From NCBI GenBank assembly GCA_964411275.1, contig CAYPKG010000005.1, positions 28,456-92,455 on the forward strand: a stretch of DNA of 64,000 nucleotides. The letters are read 5' to 3'. Made by a program: the position numbers and the translations under genes. The notes under the pieces are model-generated. The model was not told the origin of the DNA. It saw only the letters and a list, made by a program, of their open reading frames with translations, and searched no databases. This DNA comes from CAYPKG01 sp964411275 (lineage in GTDB: Bacteria; Bacillota; Clostridia; Christensenellales; CAG-138). Every line of letters starts with the position of its first letter. The first letter of the stretch is position 1. Below are positions 42,008 to 51,045 of this stretch, one piece after another.

Positions 42008-43705
42008 TTATAAAATAAAAGTCGCATTGGCCACGTCGAACACCCCAAGGTTTGTCAGACGCACATGGGGGATCACCGGCAACGCCAGAAACGAGAGCAA
42101 TATAAAGGGATCGGACTCCTGGGACGCGCCCAGCGCTGCCGCCGCCTCTGACAGCGCCCGCTGGGAGGAGAGTATTTCCTCCAAAGGCCGGTCCGTCATC
42201 AGCCCCGCGATGGGCAGCGGCATCAGCGCTTTGATTTCCCCGCCGCCTGCCACCACATACCCGCCGCCGCAGTCCTCCAGCGCGTCGATGGCAAGAAGCA
42301 TATCCCTGTCGTTGTCCCCGGCCACGATGAGGTTATGGGAGTCATGCCCCACTGTGGAGGCGATGGCTCCGTTTTGTATGCCAAGCCCGCTTAACACCCC
42401 AAGGCCGATGGACCCTGTGGCGTGATGCCGTTCCAGCACCGCCAGCTTTAACAGCCCCCAGCCCGGTTGAAACCGTCCTTGCGCGTCCACCGGCACCTCC
42501 CGCCAGGAAAGTTTCGTGACCAGTTGTTTTGGAACCAGCTCGATCACGGGGACGCTTTTCGTTACAATAAGATCCAGGCAGCCTGGAGTCCGGGGCTTTA
42601 GGTGCACGCTGTTTTCCGCCGCCGCCATGGGTGGGGCAGAGGTGGCGAGAAGGCTGTCGTCATAGAGCCTGCCCCCTGTGATCACCCCTAGGGGCTTAAA
42701 CTCCCGAAGATCCTCAAACAACACGAGATCCGCCTTGTACCCGGGGGCAATGCCCCCTTGCCTGTTCAACCCGAATGCCCGGGCAGTATTGATTGTGGCC
42801 ATGCACACCGCGTCGATGGGATTAATGCCGCAGGCGACTGCCCTGCGCAGGATGAAATTGATGTGCCCGTCCCGCCTGGTGTCCTCCAGATGCCGGTCGT
42901 CGGTACACAGCAAGAGATTGTCGGTAGGCAGCTCCTCCCAGGCGATCCGGCGGAAAATGGCGTCGATCCCGTGGGCGGCGGAGCCCATGCGCAGCATGAC
43001 CCGCATGCCAGCGCGAAGCTTCTCCAACACCTCGTCATAATCGGAGCATTCATGATCCGTGGCCGGCCCGGCACAACAATAAGCGTTTAACTTATCCCCC
43101 GTCACCAAAGGCGCGTGGCCGTCCATGGGATAGCCGGAAAACGCCGCGAGCTTGTCGAGCATATCCGGGGCTCCGGTGGTGACGGACACATAGTCCATGA
43201 CCTCGCCCAGGCCCAGCACCCGGGGGTGAGAAAGAAATGGCACCAAATCATCGGCTTTCAATACCGCGCCACTGTTTTCAAAAGGGGTGCAGGGCACGCA
43301 GGAGGGAACCATCATATATACCGTGAGGGGGAGCCCTTCTGTCTGGTCCAAAAGATATTGAATGCCGGGGGCGCCTGAAACATTGGCCATTTCGTGAGGA
43401 TCTGCGATGACGGTGGTGGTGCCTTTTTTAAGAAGCGTTCTTGCAAAGCTAAGGGGATAGGCCATCGTGCTTTCGATGTGTACATGGGCGTCCATCAACC
43501 CCGGGCACAGGTAGGCGCCTTTGGCGTCCAGTTCATGCTTCGCGCTGTACTGTCCCACGCCGATGATAGTGTCTTCGTACATGGCCACGTCGTTATGCAT
43601 GACTTCCCTGGTAAACACGTTCACCACCCGGGCGTTTTTGATGACAAAGGTTGCGTCCTTGTTTCGGGCGCTGTCAATGAGGGCCTTGAGTTTGTGTTGA
43701 TCCAT
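42008..43705 (-). CDS. ade: Adenine deaminase
   Basis: 565 aa. Amidohydrolase fold with metal motif LMDAHVHIEST, TTTVIADPHEMANV and TDDRHLEDTRRDGHINF; the C-terminal adenine-deaminase domain has TVGHDSHNLIVAGDND and GGGYVVAGGGE. It turns adenine into hypoxanthine, a substrate for the downstream molybdenum hydroxylase. First gene of the leftward ade-xdh operon. GAGAGG lies before the ATG; a promoter-like TTGTGA/TATACT (16-nt spacer) lies about 80 nt upstream. Confidence 0.95.
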   Translation of the reverse strand: MDQHKLKALIDSARNKDATFVIKNARVVNVFTREVMHNDVAMYEDTIIGVGQYSAKHELDAKGAYLCPGLMDAHVHIESTMAYPLSFARTLLKKGTTTVIADPHEMANVSGAPGIQYLLDQTEGLPLTVYMMVPSCVPCTPFENSGAVLKADDLVPFLSHPRVLGLGEVMDYVSVTTGAPDMLDKLAAFSGYPMDGHAPLVTGDKLNAYCCAGPATDHECSDYDEVLEKLRAGMRVMLRMGSAAHGIDAIFRRIAWEELPTDNLLLCTDDRHLEDTRRDGHINFILRRAVACGINPIDAVCMATINTARAFGLNRQGGIAPGYKADLVLFEDLREFKPLGVITGGRLYDDSLLATSAPPMAAAENSVHLKPRTPGCLDLIVTKSVPVIELVPKQLVTKLSWREVPVDAQGRFQPGWGLLKLAVLERHHATGSIGLGVLSGLGIQNGAIASTVGHDSHNLIVAGDNDRDMLLAIDALEDCGGGYVVAGGGEIKALMPLPIAGLMTDRPLEEILSSQRALSEAAAALGASQESDPFILLSFLALPVIPHVRLTNLGVFDVANATFIL

Positions 43706-43968
43706 ACATCCTCTCTTTCCCGCACAGTTCCCCGAAGGGAAGCCCCTTGATGGCAGTTTCTGTATATCGCGTCTTTTTAGTCAGTATAGCAGATTAGAGA
43801 GTTTTCACAAGGGGGGCCAAACTCCGGCGCAACCACGTTTTCGGGACGTTTGTCCGGGAAAATTCGGGGTGGGCTCTTGTCATGGGCGATGAAAAATGAT
43901 AAACTTAGCTCAAACAATGAATGTTTTTGAGCCTGCAAAAAAAAATGTACGGATAAAAATATTTTTTA
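43706..43968. other. Divergent intergenic region between ade and the riboswitch
   Basis: No gene. It holds the probable ade promoter on the minus strand (TTGTGA, 16 nt, TATACT near 43785-43820) and an A/T-rich stretch at 43940-43970 with a possible rightward promoter. Confidence 0.45.
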
Positions 43969-44038
43969 GGCACTCATATAAATTTGCATGATGGCGCAAA
44001 TGTTTCTACGGGATAGCCAATGTCCCGCTATGAGGGCC
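43969..44038 (+). promoter_or_regulatory. Variant guanine-class purine riboswitch aptamer
   Basis: The layout follows the purine aptamer. P1 is GGCACTCAT/ATGAGGGCC (one A-G mismatch); J1/2 TATAA; P2 ATTTGC/GCAAAT; L2 ATGATGGC; J2/3 GTTTCTAC; P3 GGGA/TCCC; L3 with AGCCA; J3/1 GCTATG. The C before TATG is the base that selects guanine-type ligands. L2 TGGC and L3 GCCA are complementary, matching the loop-loop contact. Differences from classical aptamers are the shorter L2 and L3, a 6-bp P2 and one missing base in J3/1. Confidence 0.7.
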
Positions 44039-44082
44039 CCTGGCATTGCCGCTTGCGGCCCGCCTGGGGCACCTTATTTTTT
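44036..44082 (+). terminator. Riboswitch expression-platform terminator
   Basis: GCCCCTGGC (44036-44044) pairs with GCCTGGGGC (44062-44070), with an inner GCCGC/GCGGC hairpin, followed by ACCTTATTTTTT. Its 5' arm overlaps the 3' strand of P1 by about three bases, so ligand binding could oppose termination. Confidence 0.7.
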
Positions 44083-44109
44083 GCAAATCAAGTAAGGAGG
44101 GATGCACAG

Positions 44110-45483
44110 ATGCGACTGCTTATTCAAAACGGGACCGTGGTAAACGGCAGCGTGGTGAGGAAGGCGGATGTGCTTGTGGAGGGCGCAACCATACGCCAGG
44201 TGGCCCCGCAGATACAAGACCCGGGCGGCTCAATTCTGTTGGACGCGGCGGGCTGTCTGCTGTTTCCCGGGTTTATCGACACCCATACCCATTTTGACCT
44301 GACGCTGGGCAACGGCGTGGTGACAGCCGACGATTTTCCGTCCGGCACGGCGGCGGCGGTTCTCGGGGGCACCACCACAATACTGGATTTTGCCACACAG
44401 GAGCGGGACACAAGCCTCATGGACGCGTTCGATACCTGGCAAAAAAAGGCGGAGGGAAGCTCGTGCGACTATGGGTTCCACATGGCAATCGCAAGGTGGG
44501 ACGCGGGCGTGTCTAAGGAAATCGATTTGATGGCGGAGCGGGGCATTACCTCCTATAAGATGTACATGGTGTATGACGCGCTCAAGGTGGACGATGGGGA
44601 AATATATAGAGCATCCCAGCGTATCCGGGATGCCGGCGGCCTGTTGGGCATGCACTGCGAAAACTGGGAGCTGCTGCTGTCCATGGTGGAAGAGCAAAAG
44701 GCCATGGGCAACGGGGCAAGGCTTAGGGCGCACGCCTGGTCCCGGCCAGCGGAGGTAGAGGCGGAGGCCGTAGGGCGGTATCTTCGCATCGCACAGCTTG
44801 CTAAGGCGCCTGCGTATATTGTGCACCTGTCCACCGCGGAGGGGCTAAGCGAAGCCCTTCGCGCCCGGGAGCGGGGCCAAAGGGTGTACCTGGAAACCTG
44901 TCCCCAATACCTTGTATTGGACGAAAGCATGTACGACGCGCCCGACGGGGCCAAATTCGTTATGTCGCCGCCGCTCAGGAATAAAGTTGATCAGGAGGCG
45001 CTGTGGCGCGGGCTTCAAGAGGGAGAAATCGAGACAATCGGCACGGATCATTGCTCGTTTACCATGAAGCAAAAAGCGCTGGGCGAGGGGGATTTTGGGA
45101 AAATCCCCAATGGCGGCGCGGGCGTGCAGGCCAGGGCGCAGATATTATACACATACGGCGTACAGGCGGGGCGCATTAGCCTCCCGCAGATGGCGGCGGT
45201 TTTAAGCGAAAACGCCGCGAAGCTGTTCGGCATGGCCGGGAAAAAGGGCGTCATCGCCCCCGGCGCGGATGCGGATATCGTCATCTGGGACCCCGATTAT
45301 CGGGAAACGCTTTCCTGGAAAACACTTTCCCACAACTGCGACAACACCCCCTTTGAGGGCATCGCTGTGGAAGGCCGGGCCCGGGACGTGCTGATGCGGG
45401 GAGAATGTATCGTAAAACAGGGCGCGCTCGTTAAAACCGGCGCGGGACGGTATGTCCACCGGGCCGCGTCCGGGAGCCTGTGA
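44110..45483 (+). CDS. hydA: Dihydropyrimidinase/hydantoinase
   Basis: 457 aa from ATG 44110, with GGAGG 9 nt upstream, after the riboswitch terminator. Amidohydrolase motifs: FIDTHTHFDL (H59, H61), SYKMYMVYD (K150, the carbamylated metal bridge), GMHCEN, VHLSTAEG and IGTDHCSF. It opens cyclic amide rings such as dihydropyrimidines or hydantoins. In purine-degrading anaerobes it is found beside selenium-dependent hydroxylases. First gene of hydA-mocA-guaD; overlaps the next gene (GTGA). Confidence 0.92.
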   Translation: MRLLIQNGTVVNGSVVRKADVLVEGATIRQVAPQIQDPGGSILLDAAGCLLFPGFIDTHTHFDLTLGNGVVTADDFPSGTAAAVLGGTTTILDFATQERDTSLMDAFDTWQKKAEGSSCDYGFHMAIARWDAGVSKEIDLMAERGITSYKMYMVYDALKVDDGEIYRASQRIRDAGGLLGMHCENWELLLSMVEEQKAMGNGARLRAHAWSRPAEVEAEAVGRYLRIAQLAKAPAYIVHLSTAEGLSEALRARERGQRVYLETCPQYLVLDESMYDAPDGAKFVMSPPLRNKVDQEALWRGLQEGEIETIGTDHCSFTMKQKALGEGDFGKIPNGGAGVQARAQILYTYGVQAGRISLPQMAAVLSENAAKLFGMAGKKGVIAPGADADIVIWDPDYRETLSWKTLSHNCDNTPFEGIAVEGRARDVLMRGECIVKQGALVKTGAGRYVHRAASGSL

Positions 45484-46070
45484 CGGCGCTTCCTGGGGCG
45501 GTGCTGCTGCTTGCGGGCAACGCCACCCGGTTTGGCGGCGGGAAACTCATGTATCTTATGGACGGGAAGCCGCTGATGCAAAGGACGCTGTTCGCCCTTG
45601 ACACGCCGCTGTTGCGCCGCCGGGTGGCGGTGGTGCAGCATGAGGAAGTGGCAGCCTTGGCGCAGGCGGCGGGGTTTGTGACGGTGGAGAATTTAACGCC
45701 GGAGCGTGGTGTGGGCCTAAGCGTTGCGCTGGGGCTAGAAAAACTGCTTGCACAATCCCCGGACATTCCAGGCGCGCTGTTTTCAGTGGGGGATCAGCCG
45801 TATCTTACCAAGGACAGCGTGGAGCGGCTTATTCTCGCGTGGCAGGCACAGCCAGAACGCATTGTGGCCCTGGGGTTTGACGGACGCAGGGGCAACCCGG
45901 TGATATTTCCAAGAAGATATTATAAAGAGCTTTTATGCCTTACAGGGGATCGGGGAGGAAGCGCGGTGATTAGTGGGCATCCGGAGGCGCTTTTGCTGGT
46001 GCAGGCAGGTGCGAAGCGGGAGCTTAAGGACATTGACGCAATGGAAGACTTCACGGAGGAAGACGGATGA
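45480..46070 (+). CDS. MocA-like molybdenum cofactor cytidylyltransferase
   Basis: 196 aa from GTG 45480, overlapping hydA. The NTP-transferase fold has AVLLLAGNATRFGGGKLMYLM (normally LAAGxSxRMGxxK), GALFSVGDQPYL and GRRGNPVIFPR. The MocA family attaches CMP to the molybdenum cofactor; the clostridial members next to xdh genes are thought to serve selenium-dependent hydroxylases. The nucleotide loop is slightly atypical (GGGK). Confidence 0.82.
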   Translation: MTALPGAVLLLAGNATRFGGGKLMYLMDGKPLMQRTLFALDTPLLRRRVAVVQHEEVAALAQAAGFVTVENLTPERGVGLSVALGLEKLLAQSPDIPGALFSVGDQPYLTKDSVERLILAWQAQPERIVALGFDGRRGNPVIFPRRYYKELLCLTGDRGGSAVISGHPEALLLVQAGAKRELKDIDAMEDFTEEDG

Positions 46071-47326
46071 ACACTCTCATTATAAAAGGACATTTTGTGG
46101 ACGCGCCGATTATGGGCAAGCTCAGGGTGCTAAAAAACCAGTATCTCGTGGCGGAAGACGGCATAATAAAGGGGATTTATCCGGTGCTGCCGGAGGCGTT
46201 GAGCGGCCTGCCCGTGACTAATTGGGGAGACGGGCTCATCGTTCCGGGTTTTTCCGATCTGCATCTGCATGCGCCGCAATACTCCATGCTGGGGCTGGGG
46301 ATGGACTTGCAGCTGCTGGAATGGCTGGATACCTATACATTTAAGAACGAGGCCCGGTATCAGGACCCGGAATTTGCCCAGGCGGCATATAGGCAATTGG
46401 CGGGGGAGCTGATCAAGAAAGGCACCACCCGGGTCTGCATGTTTTCTTCTTTGCACCGGGAGGCCACCCACATACTCATGGAGGAGCTCAGCCGGGCCGG
46501 GGTATGCGGGTATGTAGGGAAGGTGAATATGGACCGCAACTGCCCGGATTATTACCGGGAGGATACGGATTTCTCATTGCGGGAGACCCGGCGTTGGATT
46601 GAGGAAGGCGAGGGGCTGTATCAAAATATCGCCCCCATCATCACCCCCAGGTTCACGCCCTCGTGTTCCGACGAGCTGATGGCGGGGCTTGGAGAGCTGG
46701 CGGAGGAGTTCGGCCTGCGCACCCAGTCCCACCTGTCGGAAAACCTGGACGAGATCGCCTGGGTGAAGTCCCTGCGCCCGGACTGCGAGCAGTATTGGGA
46801 AAGCTATGCTACCATGGGCCTGTTTTCCTCCGGCACAGCTATGGCCCACTGCGTGTACTCCGATGCGCGCGAGCGGGCGGCCATGGCGGAGCACGGGGTA
46901 TGGGCCGTCCATTGCCCGGTGAGCAACAACAACATCGTCACCGGCATCGCCCCTGTGCGCTCGCTTTTGTGCGACGGGGTGAACGTGGCCCTGGGCTCCG
47001 ACATCGCAGGGGGGTCCGAGCTGTCCATGCGGGCGGTGGCCACCGCTGCCGTGCGCGCATCCAAATCCCGGTGGCTTATAAGCGAGGGGCAGGAGGCGTT
47101 TTTGTCCGCGGCGGAGGCGTTTTATCTCATCACTTCCGCCGGACAGCGGTTTTTTGGGGAGCAAGCGGGGTTTGCTCCTGGCAACAGCCTCCACGCGCTG
47201 GTGCTTTTAGACGAAACGCTGCCCCATTCCCGGCCGCTGTCCATGGAAGAGCGGTTGGAGCGGCTGCTGTACCTTTGCCCGGACGACACAATCGCCGCCC
47301 GGTATAGTGCGGGAAAGCTCTATTAA
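46067..47326 (+). CDS. guaD: Guanine deaminase
   Basis: 419 aa, overlapping mocA by 4 nt. The metal motif PGFSDLHLHAPQYSM, CMFSSLH, QSHLSENLDEI, AHCVYSD and LGSDIAGG fit guanine deaminase better than the related SsnA. It converts guanine to xanthine, the classic substrate of the neighbouring hydroxylase and a good match for the guanine-class riboswitch upstream. Confidence 0.9.
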   Translation: MNTLIIKGHFVDAPIMGKLRVLKNQYLVAEDGIIKGIYPVLPEALSGLPVTNWGDGLIVPGFSDLHLHAPQYSMLGLGMDLQLLEWLDTYTFKNEARYQDPEFAQAAYRQLAGELIKKGTTRVCMFSSLHREATHILMEELSRAGVCGYVGKVNMDRNCPDYYREDTDFSLRETRRWIEEGEGLYQNIAPIITPRFTPSCSDELMAGLGELAEEFGLRTQSHLSENLDEIAWVKSLRPDCEQYWESYATMGLFSSGTAMAHCVYSDARERAAMAEHGVWAVHCPVSNNNIVTGIAPVRSLLCDGVNVALGSDIAGGSELSMRAVATAAVRASKSRWLISEGQEAFLSAAEAFYLITSAGQRFFGEQAGFAPGNSLHALVLLDETLPHSRPLSMEERLERLLYLCPDDTIAARYSAGKLY

Positions 47327-47369
47327 CCGCGTAATTTGTCTTGGTTTGCCGGCATCCCCTTGTAGTATT

Positions 47370-47397
47370 TTGCAGCTTTTCATTTATATGGTATACT
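47370..47397 (+). promoter_or_regulatory. Promoter of comB
   Basis: TTGCAG 47370-47375, 16-nt spacer, extended -10 TGG-TATACT (47392-47397). Confidence 0.6.
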
Positions 47398-47451
47398 GGC
47401 TGATGGAATTGAACGAAAAATGGAACCAATGATGGTTTGTTGGGGGGAACT

Positions 47452-48168
47452 ATGCAGATTTCAGTATATGCGGACCCGCGCTCGATCACGGAGGCACAGA
47501 TGCACAACAGGACCGTAATCGTAATAGACGTTTTGCGGGCGACGACCACAATCACCACCGCCATCGAAAACGGCGCGAACCAGGTCATTCCGGCGGAGGA
47601 TCCGGGGGAGGCCATGGCGTTTTTCGGGCGGCTGGGCCGGGATGGCAACATTTTGGCAGGAGAGCGGGGCGGGCTGAAGCTTCCGGATTTCCACCTGGGA
47701 AATTCGCCCCTTGAGTTTACCCGGGAAGCGGTGGAGGATCAGACGGTGATCATCGCCACCACCAACGGGACAAGGGCCATCCTCGCGGCGAGAAACGCCT
47801 CCGCGCTTTTGATCGGCTGCATGCGAAACCGGGCTGCCGTGGCAAAAAAGGCGGTGGAAAAGGGCAACGACATCATACTCCTGTGCGCGGGTACGGAGGG
47901 GATGTTTTCCGCAGACGATATTTGTTGCGCTGGGGCTATTGTCCAGTCCCTGTCCGGGCTTGTAGAGGGGGCCGCATACGACGACCTGGCCCGCATCTGC
48001 TGCCTGCTGTATTTTGACTGGAAAAACAAGAAGGTGGATCTTTCGGATACATTCCATTACGCCAGGCTTAAAAAACTGGGGTTTGACGAGGATCTCGTCT
48101 TCTGCTTTGATGAGGATAAAACGGACTGCGTGGCCTGCTACAAAAATGGAGTGATTATAAGAGCATAA
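47452..48168 (+). CDS. comB: 2-phosphosulfolactate phosphatase (ComB-like)
   Basis: 238 aa from ATG 47452, with GGGGGG about 6 nt upstream. VIVIDVLRATTTITTAI, GERGG, KLPDFHLGNSP and TTNGTRAI are the ComB hallmarks (Mg-dependent acid phosphatase). It releases phosphate from phosphosulfolactate in sulfolactate/coenzyme M synthesis. In Clostridia it often stands alone, and its true substrate is uncertain. Monocistronic, with its own promoter and terminator. Confidence 0.88.
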   Translation: MQISVYADPRSITEAQMHNRTVIVIDVLRATTTITTAIENGANQVIPAEDPGEAMAFFGRLGRDGNILAGERGGLKLPDFHLGNSPLEFTREAVEDQTVIIATTNGTRAILAARNASALLIGCMRNRAAVAKKAVEKGNDIILLCAGTEGMFSADDICCAGAIVQSLSGLVEGAAYDDLARICCLLYFDWKNKKVDLSDTFHYARLKKLGFDEDLVFCFDEDKTDCVACYKNGVIIRA

Positions 48169-48179
48169 AGCTTATGCAA

Positions 48180-48216
48180 GCGCCCGCCGCGGTTCATTGG
48201 CGGCGGGCGCTTTTTT
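48180..48216 (+). terminator. Terminator of comB
   Basis: GCGCCCGCCGC pairs with GCGGCGGGCGC, followed by TTTTTT. Confidence 0.85.
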
Positions 48217-48272
48217 ACGCTTTCAAATGCACATACATACTATGGAATGGATGTGGCGATTTTTTGATAACC

Positions 48273-49973
48273 CTATAGGTAAAATGTGTTTCCGCCGATA
48301 AACTCCCTTAAGATGGATGTGGGCGGGATTTCCGTTTCCACATCAGCCTCCTGAAAATAGTTCAAAAACTTGACGATGCTCCGGGCTGCGGCGTAATAGG
48401 GGCTTTCCTCCCCCACACAGAGCAGCAGCGGGAATATATGCTTTTTCAACACCGCCGGCTCGTATGCCAGGGCGGTATTGAAAAACACGTCCGCCTGCTC
48501 CTGAAAGGGGAATATCCAGGTGCGTTCGCCCTTCTGGACGCTGTCCCACATGGACATGGTCCGCTCCACGCTGGCGCCCCTGGTTTCAAAATCCCGCACC
48601 ATGCGCCTTAAAAGGCGGATGTCCGTGGTGCGGATGCGGTTGTGGTCGTCCAGGTTCAGGGTGGTCAGCGCGCTGACGAATACCCGGAACACGCTGTCCT
48701 TTGGGATGGCAGGGCTGAGCATCCGCTGGTTTAGCCCGTGGATGCCTTCAATAATCAGCGGCTCGTCCTTGCCCACCTGAATTTCTATGCCTTGGGGCGC
48801 GCGGCGGCCGCACAAAAAGTCGAACACCGGCACCTCTACCGGCTCCCCGGCGATCAAAAGCTCCAGATCCTGGTTAAACCGCTCCACGTCCAATGTGTTG
48901 ATATGCTCCAGATCGATTTGCCCGTTTTCATCCGGGATGATTTTATCCCGGTCGATGTAATAATTGTCCAGGGACAGCAACACAGGGCACTTGCCCAGCA
49001 CCCGCAAATGGGTGTACAGCCGGTTGGCTGAGGTGGTTTTGCCCGAAGAGGATGGCCCCGCCACCATCACCGCCCGCGCCCCACGGGTTACGATGCTGTC
49101 GGCGATTGCCGCATAGCTTTTTTCGTGGAGGGCTTCGCTCACCCGTACCAGCTCCCGGATGGAGCCGTCTTCCACCATGTCGTTTAAGTCCGCCACGGTT
49201 GCGCACTGTAGCAGCCGCCCCCATTCGTCGCTTTGGGCAAACACGCTGGCTAGCTTAGGGCTGGGCTGGTGTACGCCGGGGCGAGAGGGGTCGTTTTCGT
49301 CCGGCATGAGCATGATGAGGCCCGGGCTTAAAAACTGCAGAGCGAACACGCTGACATATCCTGTGGAGGGCGCCATTTCCCCGTAAAAATACTCGAGAAA
49401 ATCCCCCTGCCGGTAGCAATCGTAAAAATCGAACTTCCGCCACTGCAGCAGCCGGACTTTATCCAGCTGCCCCTCGTTTTTGTAAAATGTGATGGCCTCG
49501 TTGATGTCCAGCCGCTCCCGCCTGAGGGGTAGGTTCTCCTCGATGATTTCCTGACATTTTTGTGTCAGCGCGTCCACATCCGCCTGACAAAGCCGGGGGG
49601 ACTTGTCGATTGTCACATACACCCCGGGGCCCAGGGAATACCGCACAAACACCCGGGATTGCGGCCAGAGGCTGCGCACCGCCATCAGCAGCACGTATTG
49701 CAAAGTGCGTTCGTATACCCGCCGCCCGAGATCGTCGTTATAGCGCAGCAGCTTGATCTTGCCCTTCGCCTGCCGCACCGCGCTTCGCGGGCCGCTCCCG
49801 TTCTCATTTTCGTGAATGGGGTCGATATGCAGCGAGTAAATATTGCCGCCGATCTGCGCCGCCAGGGGCCGCTCTTCTAGCGCAGGCGCGTCCAGCCCCG
49901 CTTTTTGTATGATGCTGAGCAGGCTTTCTCCGGGGGATGCCTTCACCGGTTTGCCCTCAATCGTCAATTCCAT
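48273..49973 (-). CDS. Nucleoside (uridine) kinase-like protein with N-terminal TGS-type domain
   Basis: 566 aa from ATG 49973 (GAGAGGAG, 7-nt spacing; ATG 49979 overlaps the site). An N-terminal ThrRS/TGS-like region (about 1-200, with RRVYERTLQYVLLMA) is followed by a uridine-kinase/PRK P-loop domain: VMVAGPSSSGKTTSANRL, LSLDNYYIDRDKI and PLIIEGIHGLN. This fusion is widespread in Clostridia. Nucleoside phosphorylation is inferred; the role of the synthetase-like half is unknown. No obvious operon partner. Confidence 0.85.
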   Translation of the reverse strand: MELTIEGKPVKASPGESLLSIIQKAGLDAPALEERPLAAQIGGNIYSLHIDPIHENENGSGPRSAVRQAKGKIKLLRYNDDLGRRVYERTLQYVLLMAVRSLWPQSRVFVRYSLGPGVYVTIDKSPRLCQADVDALTQKCQEIIEENLPLRRERLDINEAITFYKNEGQLDKVRLLQWRKFDFYDCYRQGDFLEYFYGEMAPSTGYVSVFALQFLSPGLIMLMPDENDPSRPGVHQPSPKLASVFAQSDEWGRLLQCATVADLNDMVEDGSIRELVRVSEALHEKSYAAIADSIVTRGARAVMVAGPSSSGKTTSANRLYTHLRVLGKCPVLLSLDNYYIDRDKIIPDENGQIDLEHINTLDVERFNQDLELLIAGEPVEVPVFDFLCGRRAPQGIEIQVGKDEPLIIEGIHGLNQRMLSPAIPKDSVFRVFVSALTTLNLDDHNRIRTTDIRLLRRMVRDFETRGASVERTMSMWDSVQKGERTWIFPFQEQADVFFNTALAYEPAVLKKHIFPLLLCVGEESPYYAAARSIVKFLNYFQEADVETEIPPTSILREFIGGNTFYL

Positions 49974-50196
49974 GCCCATGCTCCTCTCGCTTTTATTTGT
50001 TTACTATACCACATTTGGGATGCGTTTCTTCAGGTTTTTTTCAGTATCGCTTAAAAGGTACCGCTTGCCAAATGCATAGGAAGGGGATATATTATAAAAT
50101 ATATGCCATCAGTCTTGTTAAATATTTGACATGTAGAGATTCGCTGTTAGAATGATGAAGGCGGATAATTTTTAGGGAATGGGAGGAAGGCAAACC

Positions 50197-51045
50197 ATGT
50201 ACGAGATCGTAACGAGGCGGCCCCTGCACGACACGGTAACCCTGATGGAAATCAAGGCGCCCGCAGTGGCGAAAAAGGCAAAGCCCGGGCAGTTTATCAT
50301 CTTGCGCATTGACGAAGTGGGGGAGCGCATCCCGCTGACGATTGCGGGATATGACCGGGAAAAGGGCACGGTGACAATCATATTCCAGAAAGTCGGCGCC
50401 ACCACAAACCGGCTGGATACCCTCAACGAGGGGGATTTCCTGCTGGACTTCGTGGGGCCTCTGGGTAAGGCCAGCAAGCTTGACGACAAAAAGGGCAAGA
50501 AGGTGGCCGTCATCGGCGGCGGGCTGGGCATTGCCATCGCGTATCCCCAGGCAAAAGCCCTGCATGAGGCGGGCGCGGATGTGGACATCATCGTTGGCTT
50601 TCGAAACACCAGCCTTTTTATACTGGTAGACGAGCTGGGCGCCGCCTGCACAAACCTGTATATCATGACCGACGACGGCTCCAACGGCCACAAGGGATTT
50701 ACCACCACCGCCCTGGAGGAGCAGATCAAGGCGGGCGTGCAATACGACGAGGTCATCGCCATCGGCCCCCTGCCCATGATGCGCGCGGTGTGCAATATGA
50801 CCAAGGACTACAACATCCCCACAGTCGTGTCCATGAACCCCATCATGATCGATGGAACCGGCATGTGCGGCGGCTGCCGCCTGAGTGTGGGCGGCGAAAC
50901 CAAGTTCGCCTGTGTGGACGGCCCGGATTTCGACGGGCATCTGGTGGATTTTGACGAGGCCATCCAGAGAAGCCGCATGTACAAGGCGGAGGAGACGGCC
51001 AGCATGGAACAGCATACATGCCGCCTGACGGGAGGTACGCGCTGA
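50197..51045 (+). CDS. nfnA: NfnA: FAD/2Fe-2S subunit of NADH-dependent ferredoxin:NADP+ oxidoreductase
   Basis: 282 aa from ATG 50197, with GGGAGGAAGG upstream. MYEIVTRRPLHDTVTLMEI, KPGQFIILRID, the FAD motif GERIPLTIAG, NAD-binding VIGGGLGIAIAYPQAK and the C-terminal cluster GMCGGCR...C fit the ferredoxin-NADP reductase-like subunit. With NfnB it bifurcates electrons between NADPH, NAD+ and ferredoxin. Sulfide dehydrogenase is an older name for close relatives. Overlaps nfnB by one base. Confidence 0.9.
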   Translation: MYEIVTRRPLHDTVTLMEIKAPAVAKKAKPGQFIILRIDEVGERIPLTIAGYDREKGTVTIIFQKVGATTNRLDTLNEGDFLLDFVGPLGKASKLDDKKGKKVAVIGGGLGIAIAYPQAKALHEAGADVDIIVGFRNTSLFILVDELGAACTNLYIMTDDGSNGHKGFTTTALEEQIKAGVQYDEVIAIGPLPMMRAVCNMTKDYNIPTVVSMNPIMIDGTGMCGGCRLSVGGETKFACVDGPDFDGHLVDFDEAIQRSRMYKAEETASMEQHTCRLTGGTR

